From contig NZ_WMBQ01000001.1 of assembly GCF_009708035.1 (NCBI RefSeq), positions 1,736,001-1,800,000 of the forward strand: a stretch of DNA of 64,000 nucleotides. Reading direction: 5' to 3'. The stretch is from Hyphomicrobium album. GTDB taxonomy: Bacteria > Pseudomonadota > Alphaproteobacteria > Rhizobiales > Hyphomicrobiaceae. The translations under genes and the position numbers were made by a program. Below, one piece after another: positions 7,534 through 14,904 of the stretch; position 1 is the first letter of the stretch, and each line of letters begins with the position of its first letter. The notes under the pieces are model-generated. The model was not told the DNA's origin and did not search any database. It worked only from the letters and a program-made list of their open reading frames with translations.

Positions 7534-8595
7534 TCACTCGCGAATTGTGATGATTTCCGCTTTCAGTTCGACCTCGCCGTCATGCACGAGTACGAAACGC
7601 AAAGCGGACGGTGTCCTGTCAAGGTAGGCAAGCCCTTCCGGCTTATGCTTTGTTCGCTTGTCTTCGTCCGTCAGATCGATCTCGCAGAGCGGCTGCCGGA
7701 TGTCCGGCTCGTGGCCATTGCCGCCGAGCTGGTCGCGTCCGTCCCAGCGATAGATCGCGAAGTTCTGCTTCTCGTCACCATTGGGCCCGGCGAGGATATA
7801 AAGCGCCTTCTCCTCTAATGGGCCTGGCGCAAGATCGCGGATGCCTCTTCCGCCGAGATTGACGAAGAGCGCGCCATCACTCTCTCCATCGGGCTCGATC
7901 CGGTCGAGATCCGTGGGAAGACGCAGAACCGGAACGTAGTTCTCCCGCAGAACCGGCCCCCTAAAGCCAACGAACAGGGCGCCATCGAACACGGCGAGGC
8001 CTTCGATATCGATGCCGTTCTCCTTGTTCGGCAACGTCGCGAACCGCTTTAGAACGGGGTGATGGTCGACCAGATCGCGCAAGCTCGTCTTTTGGAGCGT
8101 CTCGACCTTCTCGCCGTCGGTCAGCCGGAACTTGCGAAGCTTGTCGCGGGATTTGCAATCCTCGTCGATACCGTCCGCGCTCAAGCGCCGGAAGTTTTCC
8201 GCGCGCGTCTCGTTCTTGTTTTGCTTCTTGCGGTTCTGCGAGTGAGAGCCAATGACGAACAGGGTGTCGTCATCCTGCGCCAGCGCCTCGAAGTCTGCTT
8301 CCTTGCATCCATCGGGCTCGTAGATGCGTTCGTTATGGGAATGAGTGTAGCCGTCTTTGGGATCGCCCTCGAACACCTGCGCCATGTAAGCGCGCCCATC
8401 CGGGCCCAGGCCTTCGTTAGAGACGGCGATGAGCTTTCTCCCTCCGTCCAGCAAAACGACGCCGCTGAGTTCGGCTTGCTCATCGCTCACGTCCTCTGCC
8501 AGTAGCTTAAGCGGCGCGCGCGCGCACTGACCTGCATGCGTTGCGTGGGACAGAGAGCAAAAGACGAGAAGTGCAACGAGCCCGCGCGGTCGCAT
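7534..8595 (-). CDS. Exported DUF3616-like protein
   Basis: 353 residues from ATG 8595, chosen because GGGGGA lies just upstream and a clear signal peptide begins there (MRPRGLVALLVFCSLSHATH). The mature part contains motifs I associate with DUF3616: ADFEALAQDDDTLFVIGSHS, then a second repeat-like DIEGLAVFDGALFVGFRGPV, and KPEGLAYLD near the end. This suggests a beta-propeller-like fold. Such proteins have no assigned biochemical role that I know; propeller-type phytase/esterase similarity is possible. It is the first gene of the minus-strand half of the cargo block, followed nine bases on by the peptidase. Confidence 0.75.
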   Translation of the reverse strand: MRPRGLVALLVFCSLSHATHAGQCARAPLKLLAEDVSDEQAELSGVVLLDGGRKLIAVSNEGLGPDGRAYMAQVFEGDPKDGYTHSHNERIYEPDGCKEADFEALAQDDDTLFVIGSHSQNRKKQNKNETRAENFRRLSADGIDEDCKSRDKLRKFRLTDGEKVETLQKTSLRDLVDHHPVLKRFATLPNKENGIDIEGLAVFDGALFVGFRGPVLRENYVPVLRLPTDLDRIEPDGESDGALFVNLGGRGIRDLAPGPLEEKALYILAGPNGDEKQNFAIYRWDGRDQLGGNGHEPDIRQPLCEIDLTDEDKRTKHKPEGLAYLDRTPSALRFVLVHDGEVELKAEIITIRE

Positions 8596-8721
8596 GAAGT
8601 CCCCCGCATGAAAAGTTCTTGGGATCAAAATCGCTGCAAGCTTAGCAGCTGGTCATGCACCGAACAACGACACCTGTAGCATCATGTCAGGCCGCGGCTC
8701 CCCGAGCTGTTTCTAAACGCG
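8596..8721. other. Spacer between cargo block and regulatory pair
   Basis: 126 bp with no supported gene. It holds the promoter region of the DUF3616-like gene and the 3' end of the 8722-9360 gene. No T-tract terminator was found. Confidence 0.5.
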
Positions 8722-9360
8722 TCATTTAACATGCGACGGAGCCACTGTTCCCCGAAGTGGATTCTTCAGCAGGTACCGCCTGTAATCTTCATACAGCCTA
8801 AGCTCAGGGTGGGCGTGGGGTTTTGCGCCGGGGATGAAGTCCGCCAGCTTTTGCAACGGGTCGCGCGGGTGCAGGGCGGTGAAGGCTTCGCCGATTTGCG
8901 CGAGCAGGCGCTCATCAAGATCCACGCCCCTCAGATCGAGCGCGCAGAAGATGCGCACGGCTTTTTCCAGCAGGAACAGGTGTTCGTCCTCGCATGAGGA
9001 CAGGCGCGGAGCGTGGCGCTTGATATAGCGGCCAAAGCGGCGCGTGCGTTCGATGCTCGCAAGGATGCAGCGGCCCTCCGGTGCGATGCGCTCCCCTTCA
9101 AACAGATAGACCCCGGCATGGGAGAACCGCGCGCGTTCGCGCCGCGTGGCGACGGGCAGATGCGCCCGCAGCGTGCCATAAGTGCTGCGGATAGTCTTGG
9201 CCGTGACATGCGTGCGCGGCTCCAGCGTCTTGACCGGAAGCCCTTCCGCGTAGCCGTGCAGGATGCGCAGGAACTTGTGCTCGGAGAGTTTTGCCCCGGC
9301 ACAATAGCGATTGCGGCGCGGGCTTGCTGCCGCGCTTTTTTGTTTTTCTGATCCCCTCAA
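8722..9360 (-). CDS. Helix-turn-helix protein, paralog of 2730-3377
   Basis: 212 residues from a TTG at 9360; no in-frame ATG exists near the N-terminus. A shifted-frame ATG at 9373 gives an equally basic N-terminus (MSAAIEGIRKTKKRG), so a frameshift near the 5' end cannot be excluded. After AKLSEHKFLRIL comes a helix-turn-helix region (LPVKTLEPRTHVTAKTIRS), then a helical domain rich in Arg, Leu and Glu. The cysteine cluster of the 2730-3377 protein is mostly lost here; SSCED is what remains. It is divergent from 9556-9990. It is probably a DNA-binding regulator of the element. Confidence 0.68.
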   Translation of the reverse strand: MRGSEKQKSAAASPRRNRYCAGAKLSEHKFLRILHGYAEGLPVKTLEPRTHVTAKTIRSTYGTLRAHLPVATRRERARFSHAGVYLFEGERIAPEGRCILASIERTRRFGRYIKRHAPRLSSCEDEHLFLLEKAVRIFCALDLRGVDLDERLLAQIGEAFTALHPRDPLQKLADFIPGAKPHAHPELRLYEDYRRYLLKNPLRGTVAPSHVK

Positions 9361-9555
9361 TTGCCGCGCTCATATTCTATTTATAGTTGTTTTCGTGCGC
9401 GCGTTCTTCCCTTCGATTTTGCAGAATACGGCATAAAAACACTATTGTTTCAGCATGCGCCGGGAAAATACCTCAACTAATGCGTGTGCAGAAAGAGGGT
9501 GCGCTGCGGTTTTTGAAAACCGCCAACAACAAAAACAAAAGAGGAGTTTTGAACC
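9361..9555. promoter_or_regulatory. Divergent promoter region of the second paralogous pair
   Basis: 195 bp, AT-richer than the neighbours, between the minus-strand helix-turn-helix gene and the plus-strand gene at 9556. It contains GAATACGG (9424-9431), similar to half-sites at 751 and 2714, and the ribosome binding site AGAGGAG nine bases before ATG 9556. No exact promoter is assigned. Confidence 0.45.
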
Positions 9556-9990
9556 ATGACTTATTGCCAACGCTGCGGACGCGATGTCTGCAAACCCTGT
9601 GCCTTCAGACCCGTCAACGACAACAAGCGCTCCGTCGTGGTGGCGTCAGATACCGAACTGCTGCGCCGCTCGCACTTCCAGCGCCTTGCCACAGCCACGC
9701 GGGCGCTTGGCATCTCGCGCCGTGAGATCCCCAACTGGATTGCTGATACGATCTACGGTTTTCGCGGACGCATCACATGGCCGGACGGCAAACCGTTCGA
9801 GGTGGGCGATGAGGACATTGACGCCGCGTTCAACGATGATGGCAGCTTCCGCTGGCTCTCGGGCTTTATGTATTTCGATGACATCGACCCCAAGCAAAAC
9901 CCGCAGCGGCGCGTGCTGCATCGGCTGCGGCTAATCGATCTCGCCTTCCGCATCTCAAATCCCGTGCGCGCCGGCTTCATTGCGAAGTAG
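9556..9990 (+). CDS. Conserved 144-residue protein with N-terminal CxxC motifs (paralog of 3635-4039)
   Basis: Starts at ATG 9556 after AGAGGAG. The first 20 residues carry CQRCGRDVCKPC, a likely zinc-binding knuckle that the paralog at 3635-4039 lacks. The rest matches that paralog: VVVASDTELL, HFQRLATATRALG, DTIYGFRGRITWPDGKPF, DDGSFRWLSGFM and RVLHRLRLIDLAFRI. It is a soluble cytoplasmic protein. The pairing with a divergent helix-turn-helix gene is kept at both loci, which suggests a functional pair. Family function is unknown to me. Confidence 0.78.
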   Translation: MTYCQRCGRDVCKPCAFRPVNDNKRSVVVASDTELLRRSHFQRLATATRALGISRREIPNWIADTIYGFRGRITWPDGKPFEVGDEDIDAAFNDDGSFRWLSGFMYFDDIDPKQNPQRRVLHRLRLIDLAFRISNPVRAGFIAK

Positions 9991-10055
9991 GGCGCGGGAT
10001 TTTCCCAGCATCCTCCCAGAAGCGGTTGCAAGCCGCGCTATCACCCTCCCCACAC

Positions 10056-10083
10056 ACGGCGATCCGAATAGTCGGATCGCCGT
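10056..10083 (+). terminator. Perfect 12-bp hairpin upstream of small membrane genes
   Basis: ACGGCGATCCGA (10056-10067) and its exact complement (10072-10083) flank the loop ATAG. There is no U-tract after it, so it may be a Rho-type or processing structure, or an operator, rather than a classic intrinsic terminator. It lies between the genes ending at 9990 and starting at 10107. Confidence 0.45.
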
Positions 10084-10106
10084 AGTCCCGAAAGGACGGT
10101 GCCGGG

Positions 10107-10403
10107 ATGTTCAATCCCAGCGATCACCGTCAGAAGCGCCAGCAGGTCTTCATGGGCTCCATCGAGGCCCTCGCCAACCTGCTGGCCTTGCTGACCACCT
10201 TTATGGCCACGCCCGAGGTCTACGCACGCACGGTCGATTGGGTCGTGAGCTTTGCGAGCGCCCGCTACGGCGCGGGCTTCGAAGACATGATCACGCTCGG
10301 CTGGTTCGCCATGACGGGCCTTCTGATCTTCTTCACCGCCCGCGCCACGCTCGCCACCGCCATCGTCGCGGCAGGACTGGCTGCCGCCACGCGCTTCGTT
10401 TGA
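10107..10403 (+). CDS. 98-residue membrane protein before coupling ATPase
   Basis: ATG 10107 follows GGACGG at a workable distance. The N-terminus is soluble and basic (MFNPSDHRQKRQQ). Two hydrophobic segments follow, SIEALANLLALLTTFMA and ITLGWFAMTGLLIFFTARATLATAIVAAGL. It is the first of a run of plus-strand genes leading to the VirD4-like ATPase. Because that ATPase has no membrane segment, this protein is a candidate for its membrane anchor. That role is inferred; the family is not recognised. Confidence 0.7.
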   Translation: MFNPSDHRQKRQQVFMGSIEALANLLALLTTFMATPEVYARTVDWVVSFASARYGAGFEDMITLGWFAMTGLLIFFTARATLATAIVAAGLAAATRFV

Positions 10404-10427
10404 GAACGCAAGGAAAGGACACTCCCC

Positions 10428-10646
10428 ATGTCACGTACACCGGAAGTCATCATCAACCGTCCCCTGCAGGTTCTTCATAGGTGCCTCGGTTTTGCGGGCG
10501 CGCTGTTCCTCCTGGTCGCGGTCCTGGCGCTCGCGCAGGGCGGCAATTTCATCGGCCCTCTGATCCTGAGCATCCTCGCCTTCGCCGTCTGCTCGAAGAT
10601 CAAGTTCCGGTGGGAGAAGCAGGCTGAGGTTGGCGTCTTCAAGTAA
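10428..10646 (+). CDS. 72-residue membrane protein before coupling ATPase
   Basis: ATG 10428 is preceded by AAGGAAAGGA. The product has two hydrophobic stretches (LGFAGALFLLVAVLALAQ and FIGPLILSILAFAVCSKI), a basic tail and no other motif. It sits 24 bp after the 98-residue membrane gene and is followed by a hairpin (10655-10674). Like its neighbour it could belong to the membrane part of the coupling complex. Unknown family. Confidence 0.7.
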   Translation: MSRTPEVIINRPLQVLHRCLGFAGALFLLVAVLALAQGGNFIGPLILSILAFAVCSKIKFRWEKQAEVGVFK

Positions 10647-10654
10647 GCCCGGCA

Positions 10655-10677
10655 GGGGCCGCTAGCGCGGCCCCTTT
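10655..10677 (+). terminator. Hairpin with pyrimidine tail, probable terminator
   Basis: GGGGCCGC (10655-10662), loop TAGC, GCGGCCCC (10667-10674), then TTTCCTTTCC. It may attenuate transcription between the two small membrane genes and the coupling-protein gene. Confidence 0.6.
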
Positions 10678-10702
10678 CCTTTCCGAATAGGAGCCGCACG
10701 CC

Positions 10703-12319
10703 ATGTCGTCTTCCGCCTTCAACGAGCAATATCGCTTCGGCAGCGCTGGCTGGGCGCAGGACCACGAGATTGCAGCCGCAGGACTCTTCGGCAGGCGCGG
10801 TCTTCAGATCGGATACCTTGGTCAGCGCCCGCTGCATCTTGAAAGCGATGCGCCGATGCTCACGGTCGGCGGGGCAGGCTCGGGCAAGCTGCGCGATCTC
10901 CTGGGCTATGTGGTCTGCAATTCTCCAGGTCAGCGCATGATCGTGCTCGACCCGCGCGGCGAGCTTGCGGCCATCTCGCACCACGTCCATGCCGCGCATG
11001 GGGAGCAGGCGTACACGTTCAATCCTTTCGGCCTGCACGGCCTCCCGCAGCACGGCTTCAATCCGCTCGACATCATCGATCCGGTCAAGCCGACCTTCCA
11101 TGCCGATTGCAAATTCGTGGCCCGCGCGCTCGTCGCTGTCACCAGCAAGGCGGAAGGCAAATACTTCGAGCAGCGCGGCAGCGGCTGGGTTGAGGCGCTG
11201 CTCAAGGCGGATGCGGAAACGGACGGCCGGACGAGCCTGCCGCGCCTCATGCGCATCGTGAACCTCGTGGAATCGGGCAGCGGTGAATGGCCGAACCACA
11301 TCGAGCGCATGCTGGCCTCACGCTTCGACGATGTGCGCCGCACCGCCGGCGAGATGCTGATCAAGCAGCAAGATAGCCCCCGCGAGTTCGGCTCGATCAT
11401 CGGCGAGCTTTACGCGGGTCTCGGCTTCCTTGACGATCCAGTGCTTCAAGCCTCGCTGGAGCGCTCGGATTTTTCGCTTTCCGCGCTGTGTGATCCAGGC
11501 CGCGCCACCAAAATCTTCCTCATCGTTCCGGCCGAATACTTGAGCCAGCTCGCCCCGCTTCTGCGGCTGAGTTTTACAGGGACGATGCTCTACAAATCCC
11601 GCGCTCCGAGCGCGCCGCGCGTGACCATGCTGGTCGACGAGGCCGGGCAGCTCGGCGCGTTCGAGGATCTCCTCAAATCATTCACATATGGACGCGGCGC
11701 GGGCATTCGTCCCTGGGCGGTATTTCAGGACATTGGCCAGATCACGCGCAATTTTGGTCCTCCCGGCGTGCAGGGCTTCATGGGATCGGCTCAGATGCGC
11801 CAGTTCTTCGGCGTGCGCGACTTCCAGACGTCACAGCACGTCTCGAACATGCTCGGCAGCGAGACGCTGGAATACGACGATACGCGCATGCAGGAAACGG
11901 CACGCCGCCAGAAGGTGCAGGCCGTGCAGCGCTTCATGCTGGGCGAGGAGCCGTTCTCAGCGGCGCTCGATGTCGCGCACTACGGCAAGTCGGAGAAAAT
12001 CCGCAGCAAGCAGGCGCGCAAGCTCATGACGGAAGAGGAAATCCTGAGCCTGCCCGAGGACCGCCAGATTCTTTTCATCTCCGGCAAGAATCTGCCGCCC
12101 ATCTTCGCGCAGAAGTATCCGTACTTCACGCGGGCCGAGATGGCGGGGCTGTACCTGCCCAATCCCTATCACCCGCCGCGAAACCGCGTGCGCATCGCCT
12201 CATGGCGCGGCAGCACCTCGGCGCGCGTCATCGAAGAGCCGGTACCGAAGGAATTTGCGTCTTTCGCCCAATATCAGAATGGAACCTGGGCATATGTGGA
12301 AGGCTACAAACCAACTTAA
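10703..12319 (+). CDS. VirD4/TraG-family type IV coupling ATPase
   Basis: 538 residues. A Walker A motif (VGGAGSGKLRDLL, Lys62), the following LDPRGEL segment, and a Walker B (VTMLVDEAGQLG, Asp312-Glu313) with the TYGRGAGIRPWAVFQDIGQ segment are typical of VirD4/TraG coupling proteins. These proteins bring the relaxase-DNA complex to the secretion channel. The residue after the Walker Lys is Leu; family members often have Gly there. Unlike VirD4 it has no N-terminal membrane segments, so it must be anchored by another protein, perhaps one encoded at 10107 or 10428. A run of small genes follows on the same strand. Confidence 0.9.
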   Translation: MSSSAFNEQYRFGSAGWAQDHEIAAAGLFGRRGLQIGYLGQRPLHLESDAPMLTVGGAGSGKLRDLLGYVVCNSPGQRMIVLDPRGELAAISHHVHAAHGEQAYTFNPFGLHGLPQHGFNPLDIIDPVKPTFHADCKFVARALVAVTSKAEGKYFEQRGSGWVEALLKADAETDGRTSLPRLMRIVNLVESGSGEWPNHIERMLASRFDDVRRTAGEMLIKQQDSPREFGSIIGELYAGLGFLDDPVLQASLERSDFSLSALCDPGRATKIFLIVPAEYLSQLAPLLRLSFTGTMLYKSRAPSAPRVTMLVDEAGQLGAFEDLLKSFTYGRGAGIRPWAVFQDIGQITRNFGPPGVQGFMGSAQMRQFFGVRDFQTSQHVSNMLGSETLEYDDTRMQETARRQKVQAVQRFMLGEEPFSAALDVAHYGKSEKIRSKQARKLMTEEEILSLPEDRQILFISGKNLPPIFAQKYPYFTRAEMAGLYLPNPYHPPRNRVRIASWRGSTSARVIEEPVPKEFASFAQYQNGTWAYVEGYKPT

Positions 12320-12334
12320 CCCAAGGAGCAAAGT

Positions 12335-12649
12335 ATGAGTGCAGAAAACAACCCTGAAAACCGCAAGCCTTCCCACATCGCCTATCAGGTGCGTGAGGGT
12401 GAGGAGAACAAGTCGTACTTCAACCGCATCGGAGCGGTGTGGCCGCACAAGGACGGCGAGGGATTCAATATCGAACTGGATTCCTTCCCGAAGGACGGAA
12501 AGGTTGTCGTCCGCTCCGTCCAGGACCGCGTCCAGGAGGCCAAGGACAATGCGCGTGATGATCGCCCCGACGATCGCCGCGATGACCGGCGCAGCACCAG
12601 CAGGGAGGACCGTCGCCCGCGCGATAACGGCCCCCGTTACGAGCGGTGA
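12335..12649 (+). CDS. Small element protein with charged tail (paralog of 12950-13216)
   Basis: 104 residues from ATG 12335, 15 bp after the ATPase gene. A compact domain (PSHIAYQVREGEENKSYFNR, then IGAVWPHKDGEGF.I.LDSFP) is followed by a disordered Arg/Asp-rich tail (RPDDRRDDRRSTSRED). The domain recurs in the gene at 12950. Such small proteins are common beside conjugation genes of alphaproteobacterial elements, but I know no function. Its stop overlaps the GTG start of the next gene (GTGA), which implies translational coupling. Confidence 0.75.
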   Translation: MSAENNPENRKPSHIAYQVREGEENKSYFNRIGAVWPHKDGEGFNIELDSFPKDGKVVVRSVQDRVQEAKDNARDDRPDDRRDDRRSTSREDRRPRDNGPRYER

Positions 12650-12921
12650 GTAACGAGTTTGGCCGGGCCGCCTCCGGTGTTGTGACCAAGGCGGAGCTCG
12701 ACCAGCGTATCGCAGCCCGGCCCAAGCCTCGGGCCGAGCTGCATCTCACCCCGAACGGGTGGGAAGCCAATGACGTGCGGCGGCAGATCGATCAGGAATC
12801 GGAGCGCCGCATCAGGCATATCGACGAGCGGCTCAAGATCGCCCGCGAGAATTTCAAGGACAGCCACACCCGCGCGTTAGAGCGTGGACGCGCGAAGCAG
12901 GATTTCGACCGCGGGCGCTGA
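12646..12921 (+). CDS. 91-residue charged protein of the mobilization region
   Basis: Starts at GTG 12646 within the stop of the previous gene (GTGA overlap). The product (MSNEFGRAASGVVTKAELDQ) is basic and helical, with a long charged helix (ESERRIRHIDERLKIARENF). No membrane segment or known motif. It lies between the two paralogous small genes. Unknown. Confidence 0.65.
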   Translation: MSNEFGRAASGVVTKAELDQRIAARPKPRAELHLTPNGWEANDVRRQIDQESERRIRHIDERLKIARENFKDSHTRALERGRAKQDFDRGR

Positions 12922-12949
12922 TGCAGCTCCTTCAAACAGGATTTCCCCG

Positions 12950-13216
12950 ATGAGCAGCGAAGCCAAAAGCCAAGGCCCCAAGCCCACCCATATTGCCTAT
13001 GAGGTGCGCGATCCCGAGCACAACAGCCGAGAGCCTCTCATCAGCCGCATCGGCGCGGTCTGGCCGCATAAAGATGGCGAAGGCTACGACGTCATTCTCA
13101 ACTCCAACCCCGTCAACGGCCGCGTGATGCTGCGCACGGCGCGGGATCGGCTCGAGGACGCCAAGAGCGGTGAGCGTCCCGCTGATAGGCGCGACCGGGA
13201 CGAGCGCGGCCGATAG
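12950..13216 (+). CDS. Small element protein (paralog of 12335-12649)
   Basis: 88 residues from ATG 12950 (MSSEAKSQGPKPTHIAYEVR), with AGGA about ten bases upstream. It shares HIAY.VR, SRIGAVWPHKDGEGY and a following NP.NGRV..R...DR...AK pattern with the protein at 12335-12649, so the two arose by tandem duplication. The tail is again Arg/Asp-rich but shorter. Unknown function. Confidence 0.75.
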   Translation: MSSEAKSQGPKPTHIAYEVRDPEHNSREPLISRIGAVWPHKDGEGYDVILNSNPVNGRVMLRTARDRLEDAKSGERPADRRDRDERGR

Positions 13217-13225
13217 CTGAACCGC

Positions 13226-13456
13226 ATGAATCGCTTAACCAAGCTCGAAGCGGTGCGCCGCCATTTGCGCGGAGGCGTAACGCGGACACAGCCGGGCGAA
13301 CGCAGAAGACGCGTCCAGAAAAATCTCTCCGTTCTGGAAAGCGATGCGGCGCGGCTCAAGGCGCTGAGTGTTCGCGATGGCCTTAGCCAAGCGCAGATTC
13401 TCGCGGAGGCGCTCGATGCTTACGAAGCCCGAAAGGGTCAGTCTCCAAGGACCTGA
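13226..13456 (+). CDS. Ribbon-helix-helix-like protein
   Basis: 76 residues from ATG 13226, nine bases after the previous gene. A basic N-terminus (RRHLRGGVTRTQPGERRRR) precedes KNLSVLESDAARLKALSVRD and GLSQAQILAEALDAYEARK, the pattern of a ribbon-helix-helix (CopG-like) fold: a beta strand, then two helices. Such proteins act as dimeric repressors or relaxosome components. It may regulate the mobilization genes. The assignment is by pattern only. Confidence 0.65.
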   Translation: MNRLTKLEAVRRHLRGGVTRTQPGERRRRVQKNLSVLESDAARLKALSVRDGLSQAQILAEALDAYEARKGQSPRT

Positions 13457-13460
13457 CACG

Positions 13461-14558
13461 ATGCGCGCGATCCTCTCCGCATTGGGAATCGTCGCCGCTA
13501 TCATCATGCTGGCCGTCTCCGCGGCCATGAACTATTTGTTCCTCTCATCGCTCGGCAAAACGACGCTCGAAGGTCAGGTGCTGGGCGCAGCGTCCGCCGC
13601 CGCCGACCTGCTGAAAGCGCTGCTTCCGTTCTTCATCGCGTGGAGCTGGCGCTCGCGCCGCATGGTGGCCGCCGCAGCCGGAGCGGCGGTGTTCGCCTTC
13701 TTTGCCGGGTTCTCGCTCTTAAGCGCTGTCGGCTTTGCCGCCGACAACCGGGGTGTGATCACCGAAACGCGCGCGGCATTGTCCGATACTTTTGAGCGCG
13801 CAAGGCGGGAACTGCACGATGCGGAAAGTCGGCTTGCCGCTTTGCCTGCGCATCGCCCACCATCCGTAGTGGGCGCGGAGATGGAGCGGCACAAACAAAA
13901 TCGCCGCTGGGCCGCGACGCAAGAATGCACGAACGCCACCGAGAGCCAGAGCCGGGACTTCTGCGCCGCCTACTTTACCCTCCAGGCAGAACTTGCAACC
14001 GGAAGCGAAGCTGAGCGCATTGCGAACGCCAGCGCGGCGCTGAAAAATGAGATCTCCCGCCTGCAGCGGGCGGGGGCTGGGCAGGAGCGCGATCCGCAAG
14101 TCTCGCTGCTCAGCCACATCTTCGGGCGCGCACAGGATTCCGTGCGCCTCGCGCTTATCGTGATCGTAGCGCTGCTGGTGGAGACCGGCTCCTCGCTCGG
14201 GCTTTTCCTCGCGACGGGCCACAGCGATCTGTTCAAGCGACGAGCCGATAGCGGGCACGAAAGCAAGCAACCGAGCGCCATTGTCTCAGAGCCGGTAGCG
14301 TCGACGGCTTCGGTTGGCGGCATTGAGGATTTTTGTCTCGAAGCCTTGGTTGCGTCTAAGGGCGATCGCCTCACTGCAGACGAACTGTTCACTGGTTACG
14401 AGGCTTGGTGCCGAATGCGAGACGATGTGCCTATGGGCCACGCCGCGTTCGCGTCCGCCTTTGCAAGTCTGGCGGCGGCCATAGGTATCGTCTTAGTGGC
14501 CGGACGGTATCGCGGCATCGGCCTCCGTCTCCATAAGGAGCTGCCAAGCGCGGCGTGA
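13461..14558 (+). CDS. Membrane protein with coiled coil and C-terminal winged-helix-like domain
   Basis: 365 residues from ATG 13461, which has AAGGA nine bases upstream. Three N-terminal hydrophobic segments (IVAAIIMLAVSAAMNYLFL, LLKALLPFFIAWSW, AAAGAAVFAFFAGFSLLSAV) are followed by a helical, probably coiled-coil periplasmic or cytoplasmic part (residues about 100-210), a further membrane segment (LALIVIVALLVETGSSLGLFL) and a C-terminal domain (EDFCLEALVASKGDRLTADE... to the C-terminus). That last domain resembles the small helical DNA-binding domains found beside primases. It is probably part of the element's transfer machinery. Its stop overlaps the next start (GTGA). Confidence 0.72.
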   Translation: MRAILSALGIVAAIIMLAVSAAMNYLFLSSLGKTTLEGQVLGAASAAADLLKALLPFFIAWSWRSRRMVAAAAGAAVFAFFAGFSLLSAVGFAADNRGVITETRAALSDTFERARRELHDAESRLAALPAHRPPSVVGAEMERHKQNRRWAATQECTNATESQSRDFCAAYFTLQAELATGSEAERIANASAALKNEISRLQRAGAGQERDPQVSLLSHIFGRAQDSVRLALIVIVALLVETGSSLGLFLATGHSDLFKRRADSGHESKQPSAIVSEPVASTASVGGIEDFCLEALVASKGDRLTADELFTGYEAWCRMRDDVPMGHAAFASAFASLAAAIGIVLVAGRYRGIGLRLHKELPSAA

Positions 14559-14836
14559 ATAGACCCGCCATCTCTCCCGGTACATATCGCGCTCGCGGCG
14601 CTTTGGCTGGCGTTCTCCGCGGAACTCGTCGAGTCGATGAAGCCGAACACAAACCCAGGTGTTCCGAGCTTGCCGCCAACGCTACACCCGCCGAAGCCGC
14701 AATTCGCGCGTTATGGCAAAAGAATAAAGCGGCTCTGGCCAGGTTTTGCCGAATGCTTTTGGCTTTGCGCGCAGAATTATCCCGGCTTCCGTCCAGCATC
14801 GACATCAAATCAATCCATGGAGATTTGCATTACTAA
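14555..14836 (+). CDS. 93-residue basic protein, probable
   Basis: The GTG start at 14555 overlaps the stop of the previous gene (GTGA), the same coupling seen at 12646. The middle is a plausible helix (NATPAEAAIRALWQKNKAAL) followed by RMLLALRAELSRLPSS. The N-terminal third is basic and less convincing. No known family. After it the sequence turns AT-rich up to the next gene at 14905. Confidence 0.45.
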   Translation: MNRPAISPGTYRARGALAGVLRGTRRVDEAEHKPRCSELAANATPAEAAIRALWQKNKAALARFCRMLLALRAELSRLPSSIDIKSIHGDLHY

Positions 14837-14904
14837 ACAACGTTATGTTATTATCACGCTATTGACCGTAACCCATCAATTTTGAAAGAATAGAGTAAAT
14901 CGCT
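14837..14904 (+). promoter_or_regulatory. AT-rich leader of second cargo block
   Basis: 68 bp of much lower GC than the surroundings, with candidate -10-like TATTAT (14847-14852) and a weak purine-rich stretch before ATG 14905. It is probably the promoter of the beta-helix gene and marks a compositional boundary at the start of the cargo. Confidence 0.4.
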
